From assembly GCA_031841125.1 (NCBI GenBank), contig CM063110.1:59061946-59125945 (forward strand): a stretch of 64,000 nt of DNA, written 5' to 3'. Below the pieces are notes generated by a model that worked only from the letters and a program-made list of their open reading frames with translations, was not told the origin of the DNA and searched no databases. Below are positions 1-12,274 of this stretch, in pieces. This DNA is from Acanthococcus lagerstroemiae. Its lineage: Eukaryota; Arthropoda; Insecta; Hemiptera; Eriococcidae. The stretch's first letter is position 1. Every line of letters begins with the position of its first letter. Position numbers and translations under genes: made by a program.

Positions 1-659
1 TACTCAGTTGACAGAGAATCACGCACGCTGAGTCACTCAGTTTAGCTAATTATGTCGTATCATGCTGTCACGTACTGCACATTGAATGCCTGAGGTTTCC
101 CTTAGTTGAAAGGAAAAGTAGGATTAGAGAAGGCTTCATTTTTAAAATGTCAATTTTGGACGCGCAAGTCAGAGGAAAAATTATTCTGTCCGTGGAAAGA
201 CCCCACCAAATATCTCTTCATTTTTTTTTCTTTTTGCATTTTCAGTTATTGCTTCTTCTCTTTACAGAAAAGTACACGGCTGCTTTGGGGCGTATTGAAG
301 TAACTTTGCTGTAACAAGGAGACAAGGGCTCAAATTTTTCCAACCTATAACATCTTCTGTTATCACCTAGAAAAGTCCCGTACTTCCTAAAATATTCCAG
401 TTGAAAGCCATTGAGGCCACATTATCCCTTATCATTCACACCTGAATGTGCCAAAATGACTAAAGGAGAGCATTACCCCAACGGTTGAACAACTATGGTT
501 TCAGTTGGAAAATAAGTGGCCTCAGTTGGAAAATTTGAAACTTTTTGAGACGTTTTTACCTGTTTTTGCTACTTAAAATCATGAAAAAACAAAAACAAAT
601 TGTCTGGTACGACATCGAGCTGCGATGAGAAACTGAGAGACCTAATTCGAAACACTTAC
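1..659. other. Intron sequence, no gene seen
   Basis: This is the start of the intron that follows the TMTC exon at 660-920; the next exon lies off the left edge. The sequence is AT-rich, with short open frames only and no recognisable protein, RNA or mobile-element motif. Confidence 0.6.
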
Positions 660-920
660 TGGCTGTAAGTAGGTAACTTTTCGATAATACTCTTCTGCTT
701 CCGTGAGCAATCCAGCGATTTTGCACACGTTCGCTGTTTTTTTAATTAGCTCGTAATCTTCGGGCATGCCGCTTATCACTTTTATCAGAATTTTCGCAGC
801 TTTTCTGTACTTTTTCAGGTCGAAAAGTAATTGACTGTACTGCAAATAGATGTAAGGATCGTCGAACGTGTGACTCCGCTTCAGCACCGTCAGCCATCGA
901 CTTCGATCTAGTTCGGAATT
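660..920 (-). CDS. Tmtc: TMTC-family TPR protein, most 3' exon in window (partial gene)
   Basis: This 261-bp exon (87 codons, phase 0 at both ends) has a pyrimidine-rich acceptor ending TTTCAG just before it and a strong donor GTAAGT just after it. It encodes TPR helices: a segment with YIYLQYSQLLFDLKKYRKAA, then MPEDYELIKKTANVCKIAG, then TEAEEYYRKVTYLQP. The alternating small and aromatic residues and the EAEEYY...P spacing fit the last TPRs of TMTC proteins, which act in the ER lumen in O-mannosylation of cadherin-type substrates. The first codons (NSELDRSRW) continue the frame of the exon at 29616-29753. The paralogue (TMTC1 or TMTC2 type is my best guess) is not certain. A general TPR protein is the alternative. 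Confidence 0.8.
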
Positions 921-3780
921 CTGAAACGAAAAACCAGAAAATAGGTATATTACACTTCGATTGAATATATTTTCAGCACCGTATTCAACATGTGTCTTAT
1001 TTCTGTTTTATAAAACCGATGTTAGAGCAATAAACGAGCCGAGTACCGATGTCGGATTAACATTGAAAATGCTATCAGGAGAACCAATGTTTGCTGACCT
1101 ATCTCAAAGGAACTTTTAGCCTAAAATGAAGATCTTGTCAGAATGATTACAGGCCCATAGCGTGAACAAATTGGGGCATTGCGTCCGCGAGTTTGCTCTA
1201 CCTCAGCAGAGAAGTCTGGTTCTTTTTTTACTGGAGTGAAATTTGCTCTTTCGCCTCAAGTTGCCTCTCCCCTCGCCCTCTTAGAGAAATAATCACGCTA
1301 CGGGGTAGTTGATGATACTTTATTTCATTACATGTTCGGAATTTATAATGAACTTGAGTTATTTCATCTTGGCTGGGCTATAAAAGTCTGAAGGGCAAAA
1401 GCTGCTGGATATTTACTCAGATTCCCATCTCGCCACTCCATCCCTGAAGAACTGGAACCAGCGGCACTTATTAAGAATTTGACCCTCCCTTTCAGTATTC
1501 CAGATTAATTTCTTGTACCGCACTTTGTACATCCAGTTTCATGCTACTTTGAAATTCAATTTCCTGCGAAACGCTGTATACATGTTCGGCTTCCTCCTTC
1601 CTGTTACACACAAGCGTTGGCCGGCCAAAGAAGTTACTAATACTGCCGCAGAAAAACCGAAAATAATTGCTTTATTTATTAATGAAACAGAAGCAAACTT
1701 CATTGTGGTCGTAACTGGCCGAGGGGTAAGCGAAAGGATAAATGAAAGGGTTATAGCGTTTTACAGTGTTGGTTACCGACGGGGTTTCATAATGGCCACC
1801 ACCAACCCTGCGTTTTCATTTGAGTTATCAATTCCAACATGCCCGTACACGAGCGAGAGAGTTTCAGTTTTCATTTTCAACATTTTACGCTGAAGTGTTT
1901 ACTTTTTCACTTTAATTTTTCCTTTTAATTACTCGGCTGGAAAAGGCGAAATGTCGTAAAACCTGTGCACAGAAAGCTTAGAATGAAAAGAGTTGGCTTA
2001 TTTTATTACACACACGACGAGGTTATACAGGTTTTATTAACCGAACAAAGTATCCGGAATGCCGTGTATTTACATGTTTCATATAGACTGCTGAAGATGG
2101 AGCGTGTAGTTTAAAATAATAATTGGGGCGGTCGGTTACGGGGAGAGAAATGTTTTCACAACGTTGGGCAGTTGTATGGGGGAGGCACTAACGCGGCGCT
2201 ACTTATAGCTTACAGGTAGGTTCCTACATTCTTGTTTTGAAAATATCGACGGTAGAGAGACATATGACCTAATTCAAAGATGGTGAGCTTTCATCCGAGC
2301 TGTACACAAGTTTTATGTATCAGCTCAATCTCTAAAAGCGTAGGTACGAGTTTCCTCGTTTACTCTATACAAGTGCTCGTATTTTTGTTATTGGAACGTC
2401 ATTAGGAGAAAGTTACTGTACATATACTATTGCATGTCTGGCTGGTGTCTTCTTTACTGCCAGTTCATTTAACCAGTTGGTTATCTATGTCTTTTGAGTT
2501 TTGAGTTATGCAAACTGGGGGTAAAATGAAAAAAAACACGTATTTTTTTGAAAAATTGGGAACCTTCCTTGAAAGGTGCGACTCGAAGGTATATAACGCA
2601 GTTGTGTAAGAATTGTGTATATAAATGTATGAAATGAAAAGATGAAAAGGAAAAGAGGAAAGGAGGAGTAAGTCGAAAGGCCGGTACGTTGGTAAATTAA
2701 GGGAAACTAAATGAACTCTAATTTAACGTATTAACTTTATTTTACAAAATGAAGACATAACCGATATTGTCAGTTAATTAAGCAAATGATGCGAAAACCT
2801 TGTAGGCGCGAGGGCCGGATCTTTAGCGCGTCTGCCGATTGGTATTTAAGATAATAATCGCATTTGAGTACCATGATTCGAAATCTAGCAAGACATGTAA
2901 ACTGTGAGGTATGACCCTCATGATCTGTCCCGTGGCTTGAGTGCAAGCCACACTGCCTCGTCGGCCAGTGCAAGGTATCGCAGTAGGTACGCCGCTAATC
3001 CACCCTTGCCACATTTGTGCGGGGGTTAGGGGACCTCCGCCTCGAGGCCTACGTACTCCCTGAGTACGGACCGCCCTGCTATGTGAGACCGCTGTACGTC
3101 ATATTCTCGCCTGAGCATCCCGCTCTGCATAATGAGCGTACGTCGATACCCGGCAAGACAGTCTGAGTATGCGCAACTCGTTATCCTAATTAATATAATG
3201 AAACAGTTCAATATCGAAGTAGGGTAAGCCTATGAAAAGATTGGTACTCCGTGAGTAAACTCACCTAAGATGCAATTTGGCTCGTCCAGCTGCCACTACA
3301 CTATCACGATACGAAACAGAATACTGCACAGACGACTCTCGCAATGGTAGCCTGTCGAAGAATGCACCAAGCATCCTGGGTCGTCCCTACGAGTTCCTGT
3401 CCGCGTGGCGGAAACACATTATGCAGATATGTAGGTGGCAGCTAGAGCCTGTTTTTGCACCATCAGTTGGGGGATGAGAGAGGATTACCTGCTCGTGAGA
3501 GCCAGGTAAGAGCTAACGAAATGACTTCGCTGCAGCGAATGCTGCTGCAGTCATTCCTAACATATTGAAGCCATGCACCCCAAAATTAGGGAACTAAAAT
3601 TTACCATTTCTTTACAGTTGAAAATGTTCAAATTTGGTACATATTTGTACTTAGATTAGGTATATGTCATTCAGTTGCTGTTGAGATTAGTTTTGGTTCG
3701 TGATTCATACAGGCTGTGTTCAAATTCTATCAAAACTCATTCAATGGCTCCTTAAAACTCATTTAGACGTCCTTGTAACT
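921..3780. other. Intron sequence without a supported gene
   Basis: This is part of the 28.7-kb intron between the exons at 29616-29753 and 660-920. A 126-codon open frame at 1513-1893 (+) shows no family motif and no coding-like neighbours. A slightly GC-richer patch at 2800-3500 has short open frames on both strands and no recognisable product. I see no mobile-element ends here. Confidence 0.5.
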
Positions 3781-3789
3781 ATTTGAACA

Positions 3790-4440
3790 ACGGAGTGCGA
3801 GAAAGTGGATTTAATGATTAATTCCTCTAAAACGAAAATTATGTCAAAAGGGGCAGAAGCCAAGGGGGGGGGGTAAGTGCGGGGAAATACAAGATTGGGA
3901 GAGTCGGGGAGTACAAATATCTGGGGGAACTGATGAATTTCAGTAAAAATAAATTGGAAAAGGAAATTTCGACGAGGGTTTTAAATGTCTGGAAGGTTTA
4001 CTGAGCAAATAAACAAATACATTGCCCAAAGCTGGACACTCAAAATGAAAATGAAAAAAAAGCTGGACGTTACTCAATTTGCTATATGGTGAGAAGTATC
4101 CTGAATATAAAACTGAAAGGCAAGGTGCGCAAGGTAAATTTAGTAAAAAATACGAGTTTAACGGATGTAAACTACACTGTTAAAAAGCTCAAATTTAAAT
4201 ATGCTGTGCTTATGTGTTGGGGGAACAACAACAAATGGAAGGCGGTGGCTACCAGCTGGATACCTAGAAAGCTCAAAAGAAGGATAGGAAGGTAGTCTAT
4301 AAAATGAATTGAGATAATTCGAGCAGTCGGACCAAATTGGGTCAGCGTTGTGCAGGACAGGCGAAGATGGAAAAAGGTGACGGAGGCGCATGCCCCCCGG
4401 TGGGTGAACTAGTGGGCGACTTATCGAAGGGAGAACTGTA
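3790..4440 (+). mobile_element. RTE-like LINE, 3' part of reverse transcriptase ORF, decayed
   Basis: Conceptual translation in shifting frames gives the tail of the RTE-type endonuclease/reverse-transcriptase ORF. It starts with a stretch like INSSKTKIMSKG, then a YLG-type segment, and ends with a readable piece at 4086-4295 (RSILNIKLKGKVRKVN ... NNKWKAVATSWIPRKLKRR). The order of these motifs matches the C-terminal region of the larger RTE-like copy at 21725-23750. The fragment is 5'-truncated, starts inside the RT domain and carries several frameshifts and stops, so it is dead. Both ends are approximate. The flanks are the ACTCATT-type degenerate array. Confidence 0.7.
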
Positions 4441-4589
4441 CGAAAGGAAACCTGCTGATTCTACCAAAGGAGACTTTGTTCAGTTTACTTGATATGTTCA
4501 TCTTGGTTCTAATATGCCGTGTTTAATTCTAATTTCAGCGGGAGCCTAAATGCTTTCTTTTCGGTGCTCTGCTGTTTAAAGCAGAAATC

Positions 4590-7265
4590 TCGCCTCTAAA
4601 CTTCAAGCGCTGTGAATAAAAATGATTCCTTGAATTACATCGGATTGAACCAGTTCAGGTTCCCTCAGACCGTCCAGAACTCATTCAGGTTTTAAGACTT
4701 ACTCAAACCTTGCTAAGGCTCATACTCGGGTGTTTTCAGGACTCGTTATGACTCTTTTTAGATTCATTCGAAGTTCATACTGACACTTTGAATACTCATT
4801 AGGACTCTGGTGAGATTCATTTAGACCGAAGTTGGCGTGAGGGGTGTATATTCGTGAAAGAACAAAATCCAAAAGTCAAAAAAATTGGGTAGACGATGTT
4901 TTTTTCATTGGAGGGGAGGGGTTTCTATAAGAAATGTGTAATATTTTAATCGACATATATTAAAAAGTGGGAATATTCTGGGTTCTAGTCGAAAAAATAG
5001 AGAAAATGAGCAGCTTTTGTTAATTTGTTTGATTGTTAGTTTTATATTTTTTCTTATTTTACTTGTCGACTGAAATTTTAATCTGGAGTTTTGGTGTCCC
5101 TCTACCATTTTCCTCGCGCCGGCCCTGATTCAGGCTCTTTTAGGACTTATGAAGACTCTTTCAGTTTTCTCATCATTCATCAACACTCCTCGAACTCTTT
5201 TAAGATTCCTTAAGATTCATTCGGACTCCTTCAAAACTTGTCAAGACCCATATTAAGCTTTTCTTAAACTCACTAAAGTTATTTGAACTCGGTTAAGATT
5301 CTATAAGCTTTATTCAGATAAGTAACTGAAAACTCCCTCAGACTCGGCTAAAACTGATTTGGATATCCTAAGCACCGCTTACGCTCCTCAGATTTTTGTG
5401 TCAGTCGAACACTTTATTCAAAAATGCATTTAGATCTATTGACTGTTGTTCATACTTAATCGGAGCCACCTAAGATTTGTTGAAGCTAATTTGTACAATT
5501 TAAAACACATCTAGACTTTTCCCAGACTCATTTTGCTGTCCTAAGAATTTTTAAAGACGTATCAAGCTTATATTACTTGTTCAGAAAAGATTTATTCAGC
5601 TGACCTCACGACTCATTAGAGCTTATTCAGACTTTTCATTACTACTCTCGTGACTTTTTAAGACTCATTAAGACTTATTCAAACTCTACAAAGCCTTATT
5701 CGGCCGCCTAAGGACTCACTCAAGCTCACCACACACTTTTGGTTCATTGAAGCTCATTTTGACACACTGAAAACTTACTTTACCACGTTTAAGAGTCATT
5801 AACGTTCATTCAGATTCTGTTAAGACTTAAGATTCGCCCAGACTTCTTAAGAACTCATTAAAACTCACTCCGGTTCTCTTAAAACTTGTTGACTTATTCA
5901 GGTTTCTTTATATCTCATTTGGCAACTCCCCTCAGGACTTCTTAAAACATACTAAGACTCCGTTCGGACGCGACTCATTCAGAATATTTCGGTTACTTGT
6001 GAACTTTTGAAGACTGTCTGTTAAGGACTTGTTCGGGCTCATTTAGACTTTTTTAAAACTCTGACTCCGAGACTTATTTAGACTGACCTTCTTTTCTAAT
6101 TTACTCTCAACCCGAGCCCTGGAATCCGCCCTTTCGAGAATTACTTCAGAGACGTTGAGGAGGCTGTTAGGACTGGCTTAGCCCTCTTCCCTTCCGGTCG
6201 AAAAACCTGCCTAGGTTGAAATCTGGTGAGTTGCTACGTGGGCTCGAACCCGGAACCTCCGGATTCCAAAACCAATGCGCTATCTACTGGGCCAACCAGA
6301 CCCCTATTTAGGCTGAACTAAAACCCGTGAAGATTCGTTTAAACTCTGTTGGATCTCATTTAGCCGCAGCAAGGACTCGCTCAGTCTCGTCAGACTCTTT
6401 TTGAAATTAATTTTGATACTCTAAACATTTATTCAAGCACTTTTAAGAGTCGTTAAGAGTCATTCCGATTCTCTTAAAACATATTAAGATTCATCCAAAT
6501 TTCTTCGGACTTGTTAAAACCAACTTAGGCTCCCTAAGGACCTTGTAAGACTTATGAAGATTTCATTAACACTCGTCAAGGCTCATTTAGACTACTTAAA
6601 ATTCATTCAGACCTTGTCTGAGATTCACTTGGCTGCTTTAAAGACTCGTGAATTTATTCAAGCTTTATGAAAGGTCTTTCGCTCTCTATTAGACGCAATA
6701 ATAAGATTCATTTAGCTTATGAGATACATCAGACCCATTAAGATTGCGTGAGTAGTAAGACTCTTGTACAGTTTATTTAGACATCGAAAAGCAGAGCTGC
6801 GGCAGTGGGCGCTCGCAAATTCTAATTGTCAGTCGACGAAGCTGGGAAAATTAGGAATTTTTTAGGTCTCAAGCAATGATAAGCTCAGACGATAAACCCT
6901 AAAATTCCAATCGAAATTACTGTAGAAATAATATTCAAATATCTAAAAAGTTCTGTTTTTTATCTTCTTTATTTAAAATTCGTGATATTCAACGAATTTA
7001 TGATTAAAAAAATATAATTTTCTGGGCGTTTAAAAAATGGTAATAGGGTCTCCATTTTCCAAAGGATAAAATTTGCTGGAAAATTATGATTTAAAATGAA
7101 AATTTGTATATTTCAATTGGTGTTTTTGCTGTGTATACCCCTTTTAGAAAAAATTGCTGTCTACTGCCCTGCTGACAAGAATCATTCGGGCTCCGTTAAA
7201 ACTAATTTGAATATCGTTAAAAATAATTTGATCATTGTTAAAACTGAAGTAAGATTCAATGAGTG
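4590..7265 (+). repeat. Long degenerate short-period array (ACTCATT-type)
   Basis: For about 2.7 kb the sequence keeps returning to variants of GACTCATTCAGACT and TTAAGACTCATT, spaced roughly 11-14 bp or a multiple of that. The blocks are too diverged for an exact consensus by eye. A short stretch of the same motif sits at 3720-3790, left of the RTE remnant. The array is interrupted by a SINE (6087-6304), and 6790-7180 is mostly unrelated AT-rich sequence before a last patch at 7190-7265. It has no coding frame. I read it as an old, mutated minisatellite. Confidence 0.6.
6087..6304 (-). mobile_element. tRNA-derived SINE with target-site duplication
   Basis: Read on the minus strand, the first 70 bases look like a tRNA: an A-box-like stretch TGGCCCAGTAGATAGCGC, then a B-box GGTTCGAGCCC about 30 bases further on, inside a T-arm-like hairpin. 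A non-tRNA body and an A-rich end (near 6087-6100) follow, giving about 218 bp in all. The flanks repeat with one mismatch: TATTTAGACTGA at 6075-6086 and TATTTAGGCTGA at 6305-6316. The surrounding array contains similar words by chance, so the duplication is suggestive rather than decisive. The tRNA species is not identified. Confidence 0.65.
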
Positions 7266-7269
7266 GAGA

Positions 7270-9200
7270 AAACTAGAGTGATGTTGACTCCTGGAACCTC
7301 TATCTAGGGTTATAGCTATGGAAGGCATGGGAGCAGCTTACCCCCAGTCATTTGAAATTTTAAATAGATGGTCAATTGAGCAGATGCAGTTGGCAAATTG
7401 AAAATCTTAGAAAGTTTTTTCTCTTGACAATCTTGAAATTGTAGTTTTCCGTTGGAAAAATTCTGACTTACACCTCTCCCCTTTGCAAAAAGCCGCTTCA
7501 CTACTGCTCCACCTCTAACTTAATTCTAGATTTCATTCTTATCAACGAAGGAGGGGAACCAGCTAGATCTTCGCAAAAAGAGACGAATATGTCTCTACCA
7601 GTGGCGAATCCAGAGGGTACTACAGGGGCTTCAGCTTCCGCAAAGCCATCAGGCTTCCATTAGACACAATGGTATTCGAAAGTAAAGTAAAATTTCCTCC
7701 AAGTTTTTAATAAAGGAGGGACCTCTTTGGGTCATTGTATCTTCTAATGTACCTTTTTTTTTTTAAATTTAAGAAATTTTCGCTCACTTCCCCTGGGGTA
7801 GGTACCTGATTTTTTGTTATTTTCATTAGATGACCACCTCCCTTTGATGCTTCGTAGTATTTCCTTAAACTTTGTGTCATAAGCTATGATTATTTTCTGC
7901 AGTATTTTTTTCTCTTTACACAATGTAGCTCCTATTCAAAATGAAATTTTAGACCGATCCCGAGTTTCTATTTCATACTTATCCAAAACCGCGTTTTAAA
8001 ATATCGTAAAACTTCAGCTATTAATAATTTGTCCCTTATACAGAGCTCAGTTTTGAACGTTCAATTTGAGTACAATTCAAAGCATTCGCGGGCGTACAAA
8101 ATATCGAAAGTATATCCCAGAAAAATGCAAACGGGTCGTATACGAAGAAGGATTGCTGAAATGACATTCTCAACAACAGAATCTGCTGGTGCGTGCTTTG
8201 TAAATTTCTTGCGCTCTCCATTTTGCTGGAAAATTTCAGCCCCGGTGATACATATCTACAGAGTTAATCTCTTATTTGCATGAGAGCAACAAACGATGAT
8301 GGAAATTAAACTGTCGGGCTTAGCGAATGAATACAGGGATATAAAGATCTAACGTTTCCTTCCTGACGTAGCTTTCAAAAACCTTTAAAAGATCTTTAAC
8401 CGGATTCATAACGCTCCGTTCGGTTTTGTCGATGTCGTAAATTTCGAGCTGGCGAGAAATAATACGGGCCCCCGTAAACCGGATTTTACTCGGCGAATCG
8501 ACGAAAATGGCCGCGGCCACTTCATTAAAGTCGGGCAAGCAGGCCGGAGTTGGCTTTCGTGAAAGTTCCCACTTTTACCCTGCCCACGTTTCTGTCAACT
8601 GCCTCCGACTGAAGTAGCTCGAATTTCATGCCACAAAGTAATCAAATCACCCTACATCCTTCACCTGTTGCGTCATTGTTAAAGGATGCTTTAGTCCCGT
8701 TTTTAATGCCAAACGTTAAGCCAACAAACGAATATCGCTTCCTGTAAGCCGAACGAAGATTTACGTTGAAGACACCAAATCCCTTTTCTCGTCGTTTCCG
8801 AGTATAGAGAGGCCTTTCCCGTATTACTCTCCAGAGGCGGGCGAATTAATGTCTCAAGTATTTCTGAATTTATCATTAGTTGTAGGTATCATCTCATTTC
8901 GTTCCTCTTAAATTATTGATATCTATTTAATTTGCTACTTGCTGTAAATATGCTTGGAAGAAAGAAAGAAAGGCAGTGGTAAAAAAGAGCAAGCTGATGT
9001 TATCTGCTGGTATAGGAGCAAATGGGAGGCCTGGAGTGCTTAGCCCAATCCCCTGAAAGCCCCCTTCCGAAAAACTGTACGAACGAACACATTTTTAGCA
9101 TTATTTTGCTAATTTTCAGACCCCCTCCCCCCAATGAGCCGCCTTCTCCAGGTTAGCTATTTACGATTGTGTCTACTAGCAAATCTTTTATGTTTTGATC
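7270..9200. other. Intron sequence, no supported gene
   Basis: AT-rich sequence with scattered fragments. At 7603 a CAGTGGCGAATCC-like stretch resembles one end of a hAT-type MITE, but I found no matching second end. At 8320-8538 a 72-codon open frame lies on the minus strand in a more GC-rich patch. It matches nothing I recognise and lacks obvious splice sites. Confidence 0.5.
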
Positions 9201-9209
9201 CAGCAAAAT

Positions 9210-9565
9210 AATTACCCATGTCTTGAATTTAACTCATTAGCAATTGAATGAGTCCGACTGGGTCTTAACGGCTGATGAATGACGAGCCAGAAAAGAGCTT
9301 TAACATGAGGTTAAAATATCTTTACTTTTATAAGATTCTGAACGAGATTTATCGCAGTTTGAATGAAAGGATTTTAGTGACGTCTATAAATACGCAACAT
9401 ACGTATAGTAGCTTTTAAACACTGTAAACATGGTCTTAATCCGTCTGGCAAGCTCGATGAATCCTGTCATAATCAGAGTGAATCACATTGAGTCCCAATA
9501 GAATTCGAGTGAGCCTTCGGAGTAGCTAAATGAGTTTCAAAAGTGCTTGAATGAGTCTTGGAGTA
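9210..9565 (-). repeat. Inverted patch of the ACTCATT-type degenerate array
   Basis: Words such as GAATGAGTCCGACTGGGTCTT and CTTGAATGAGTCTTGGAG recur here. They are the reverse complement of the motif that fills 4590-7265. The patch is short and diverged and has no coding content. Confidence 0.5.
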
Positions 9566-9780
9566 GAGTGGAGTGAAAACGGCAGAAAAAAGTTGAATTC
9601 GGAGGTTGCATTTGGTTAAAAAGGTACATTTGGGTATAAAAATAAACTATGTGCAATATTTTACAAAAAAATATTGAAATGTTTTTATGGACCAACGAAA
9701 GTGAGGTTTCAAAGGCAGCTTCACATGTAATTAACGTAGTAGCTCGATTATTATGTCGCGATTTTTTAATATCTCTAATT

Positions 9781-10300
9781 ATATAAAAGTGTTTGTTTGT
9801 GTGTGTGTTTGTTCGAGATTGGCGGGTGGACTGTAAGAGCTTAGGGGCTCCTACTTTCTGGATGTGTTCGTACTCTGAATAGGTTTGGATTATGAAAATC
9901 TCGGTACCCTTATTAGAAGGGGGCTAGAAAATTTTGCCCCCTCTGAACCTTCTAATTTTTTTTCTCGAGTTGAACGTATATTCAACTGCTTCACATTATG
10001 TTGAAATTTGGTGGTTGTAACTGCCTCCCTTCAGAAATCATTAAGGAGCAGAAATCTCCAATCCCTAATACTTATAAAAGAGTTTGTTTGTCTCTGCCCC
10101 TTTAGGCGGATCCAGGGGCGTTAGAAATATGGCATCTACCCCTTTTAGCCATCACCGACTTTAAATTCAAAATTACACGCAACTCTGCTGGGAGACTCTT
10201 TCTTCCTGTTCTGTGGAGATGCTGAGCATGCTGATGGGGGGGGGGGCGCCTAGCTTGGTGCTGGGGTGGGTCTAGAAGGGTTGCTAGTATATAAATAAGT
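9781..10300 (+). repeat. Dispersed repeat family B, copy 1
   Basis: The segment starts with TATAAAAGTGTTTGTTTGTG, then a block with GAGATTGGCGGGTGGA, CTTTCTGGATGTG and TTATTAGAAGGGGGC, then a second start-like block TATAAAAGAGTTTGTTTGTC followed by GGCGGATCCAGGGGCGTTAG. The same order of blocks recurs at 38776-39690, so this is an interspersed family. I see no coding frame. The AT-rich start resembles sequences near Helitron-type elements in arthropods, but I cannot show Helitron ends. Confidence 0.65.
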
Positions 10301-11285
10301 AAAATTAATTTTATTAATACGTGGAAAGCGAGGCTTGGTTCACTACATTCTTTTTTCATCTTATATGCTGAGTGTAACCCATACCTTAATGTTACCACAG
10401 GGGACGCGACTTTGGTAAAGTAGTATATAACAGATATAACAGTTTCTAGATCACATGTTTTGTCGTTTTTATTTCATTTTTCATGTTTTCAGCGTAACCC
10501 CTGGCCCGGTAGTACCACAGGGGTTCTTGTTCTGAATATTTATAAGAGAGCAAAATTCAAAACTTTTTCGCCGCTTTTGTTCCATTTAGGTCAAGGCCCC
10601 CTGTGTTGCTGCACTAACGGGGCTTACGTTCGAAATTACATAAAAGGGAACAGTCCCGTAGAGAGAAAAAGAGGGCCTGGGGGAATTTTCACGCCCCCCT
10701 CTCCTTCCATTTCAATTTGTTCTTTTGTTAGATGTGAAAAAGTTATAAGCTTTGGGATAAGAAGTTTCTTTCATGGTGTGTGTAAAGAGTGATTGCTAAT
10801 TTGATGTATAGTATGATTGAAATTCAGACCTTTTAAAAATATCGGGCCCCCTTGAAAGTCCGCGCCCGGGGTATTTCCCCTCTTTCCCCCTCCCTCTTGA
10901 CAGAGTTAAAAGAGAAATAAGCGCCCCCCCCCCCAAGAAAAAAACGAACGATGTGATTGAAGCTGTTATATGCTATTGTACTAGTTTTAAGAGGTCATAA
11001 CCCTGTGGCAGCAATAGAGTAGTGGTTACAGTCATAATGACATCAGAAATGAATTTAGCCATTAAAAAACCTTCCCTCAAGATACAGTAAAGCTGATTTC
11101 GCTTATTTATAAATATTCAGATGAAAATAATCGTATGATAATCGTACTACCATGTTAATTATGTGTAATGCTCGATTTGAAAACCCAACTGTGTTGAGCC
11201 GTGGCAAAATTTTAATATTTTTCAACGAAATATTGCACTCTCAATTCTTATTCTTCAATACAATTTTTTAGCCCTATTTGACTTT
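10301..11285. other. Intron sequence, minor repeats only
   Basis: Two similar short blocks containing TACCACAGGGG lie at 10375-10420 and 10493-10535. A related block is near 38680-38720, upstream of repeat family B copy 2. Homopolymer C runs sit near 10923. No gene was seen. Confidence 0.45.
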
Positions 11286-11289
11286 CGAA

Positions 11290-11515
11290 TTCATTTCAAC
11301 GCTGTTGAAGAATCCTCAGATGGCAACCAAATGAGCTTTAGTGACGTTTGAATGAGTTTTAACGAACCCTAAGGAAAATTTTGAACGAGTTTTATAGAGC
11401 TTTAAGGAAGTTTGAATGAGTCACAACAGAATGAGAACGACTTACAAATGAATGTACATGCGCCTCATCAGAGTCTTTACGCATTTTTAACGAGTATGGA
11501 CAGGGTCATAGCTCG
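11290..11515 (-). repeat. Second inverted patch of the ACTCATT-type array
   Basis: Repeated variants of TTTGAATGAGTTTTAACGA and GAATGAGTCACAAC give the reverse-complement form of the array at 4590-7265. It is diverged and non-coding. Confidence 0.45.
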
Positions 11516-11624
11516 CAAGTTTTTTATGTGTGTGGTGGCGGTGGGGAGGGGAGTGGATGCAAAATGTTGACTAGAATATCCGAATTTTCAGTTGATATCC
11601 AAACAAAAGTTATTGTATCACATT

Positions 11625-12270
11625 TATATTTTTACGTCTTATAGCAGCTGGTTTTTCCCCAAGTATAGGGAAGGAAGAGGAAGAGGAGGAGAAAGAGGAG
11701 GAAGTAGCCAGGTTTTTAATACACGCAAAAATAGAGACATACTAAGGTGTAAGAAAGACATAAAGAGACATAATGAAGCAGGACATAGAGGGTACATATA
11801 AAATCTGGAAAACTGAAACACTGATGGTGTGTGTTCAAAGCGAGTGAACATTTTTCGAATTCTCAACAAATTTAAATGAAAAAAATGTATTTTTATGGAC
11901 GCCATCGAGGGAGGAACTGTGAGCCGTGGACTGTGTCATCTCCGCTGAAGACATAATTACACATAATAACACTTAATAATTGATTATGTAATCATGTCTT
12001 GTCAGCTAAGTTTTTTCCCTGGGGGAGGATGATGATGGAAGAGAGAGGGGAGGAGGAGAAGAGGAAAAGCAGTAAGAGGAAGAGAAGAACAAGTTTTTAA
12101 TACTCATTAAGAAATAAAGATATACTAGGATATAATAAACGTACAGAAAGAAAAACATAAATAAAGACATAATCAGATAGGATAAAGCATAATAGTTAAT
12201 TATGACATTATTTCTCATCAGATGAAGCTTCTCCTCTCAGCGTGAAGGGAAGAGAGGTCAGGTTTCAATA
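11625..12270. repeat. Diverged tandem duplication, unit about 370 bp
   Basis: Two successive blocks share the same order. First comes a TTTTCCC start, then a purine-rich GGAAGAGGAAGAGGAGGAG stretch, then AGGTTTTTAATAC or CAAGTTTTTAATAC. A run with AGACATACTAAGG / AGATATACTAGG follows, and then ATAAAGAGACATAAT / ATAAAGACATAATC. The blocks start near 11645 and 12005. A third, short partial copy follows at 12225-12270. Similarity is clear but low, so the duplication is old. Confidence 0.6.
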
Positions 12271-12274
12271 CATA

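Noticed and set aside
1513..1893. 126-codon open frame (+)
   Set aside because: No recognised domain, no splice context, and the length is not extreme for this much sequence.
7603..7620. MITE starting at CAGTGGCGAATCC
   Set aside because: No inverted partner end or target duplication was found downstream; same for CAGGGGCGTAGCG at 25714.
8320..8538. 72-codon open frame (-) in a GC-richer patch
   Set aside because: Reads like a plausible protein, but shows no family motif and no clear splice sites; TMTC phase and TPR pattern do not fit.
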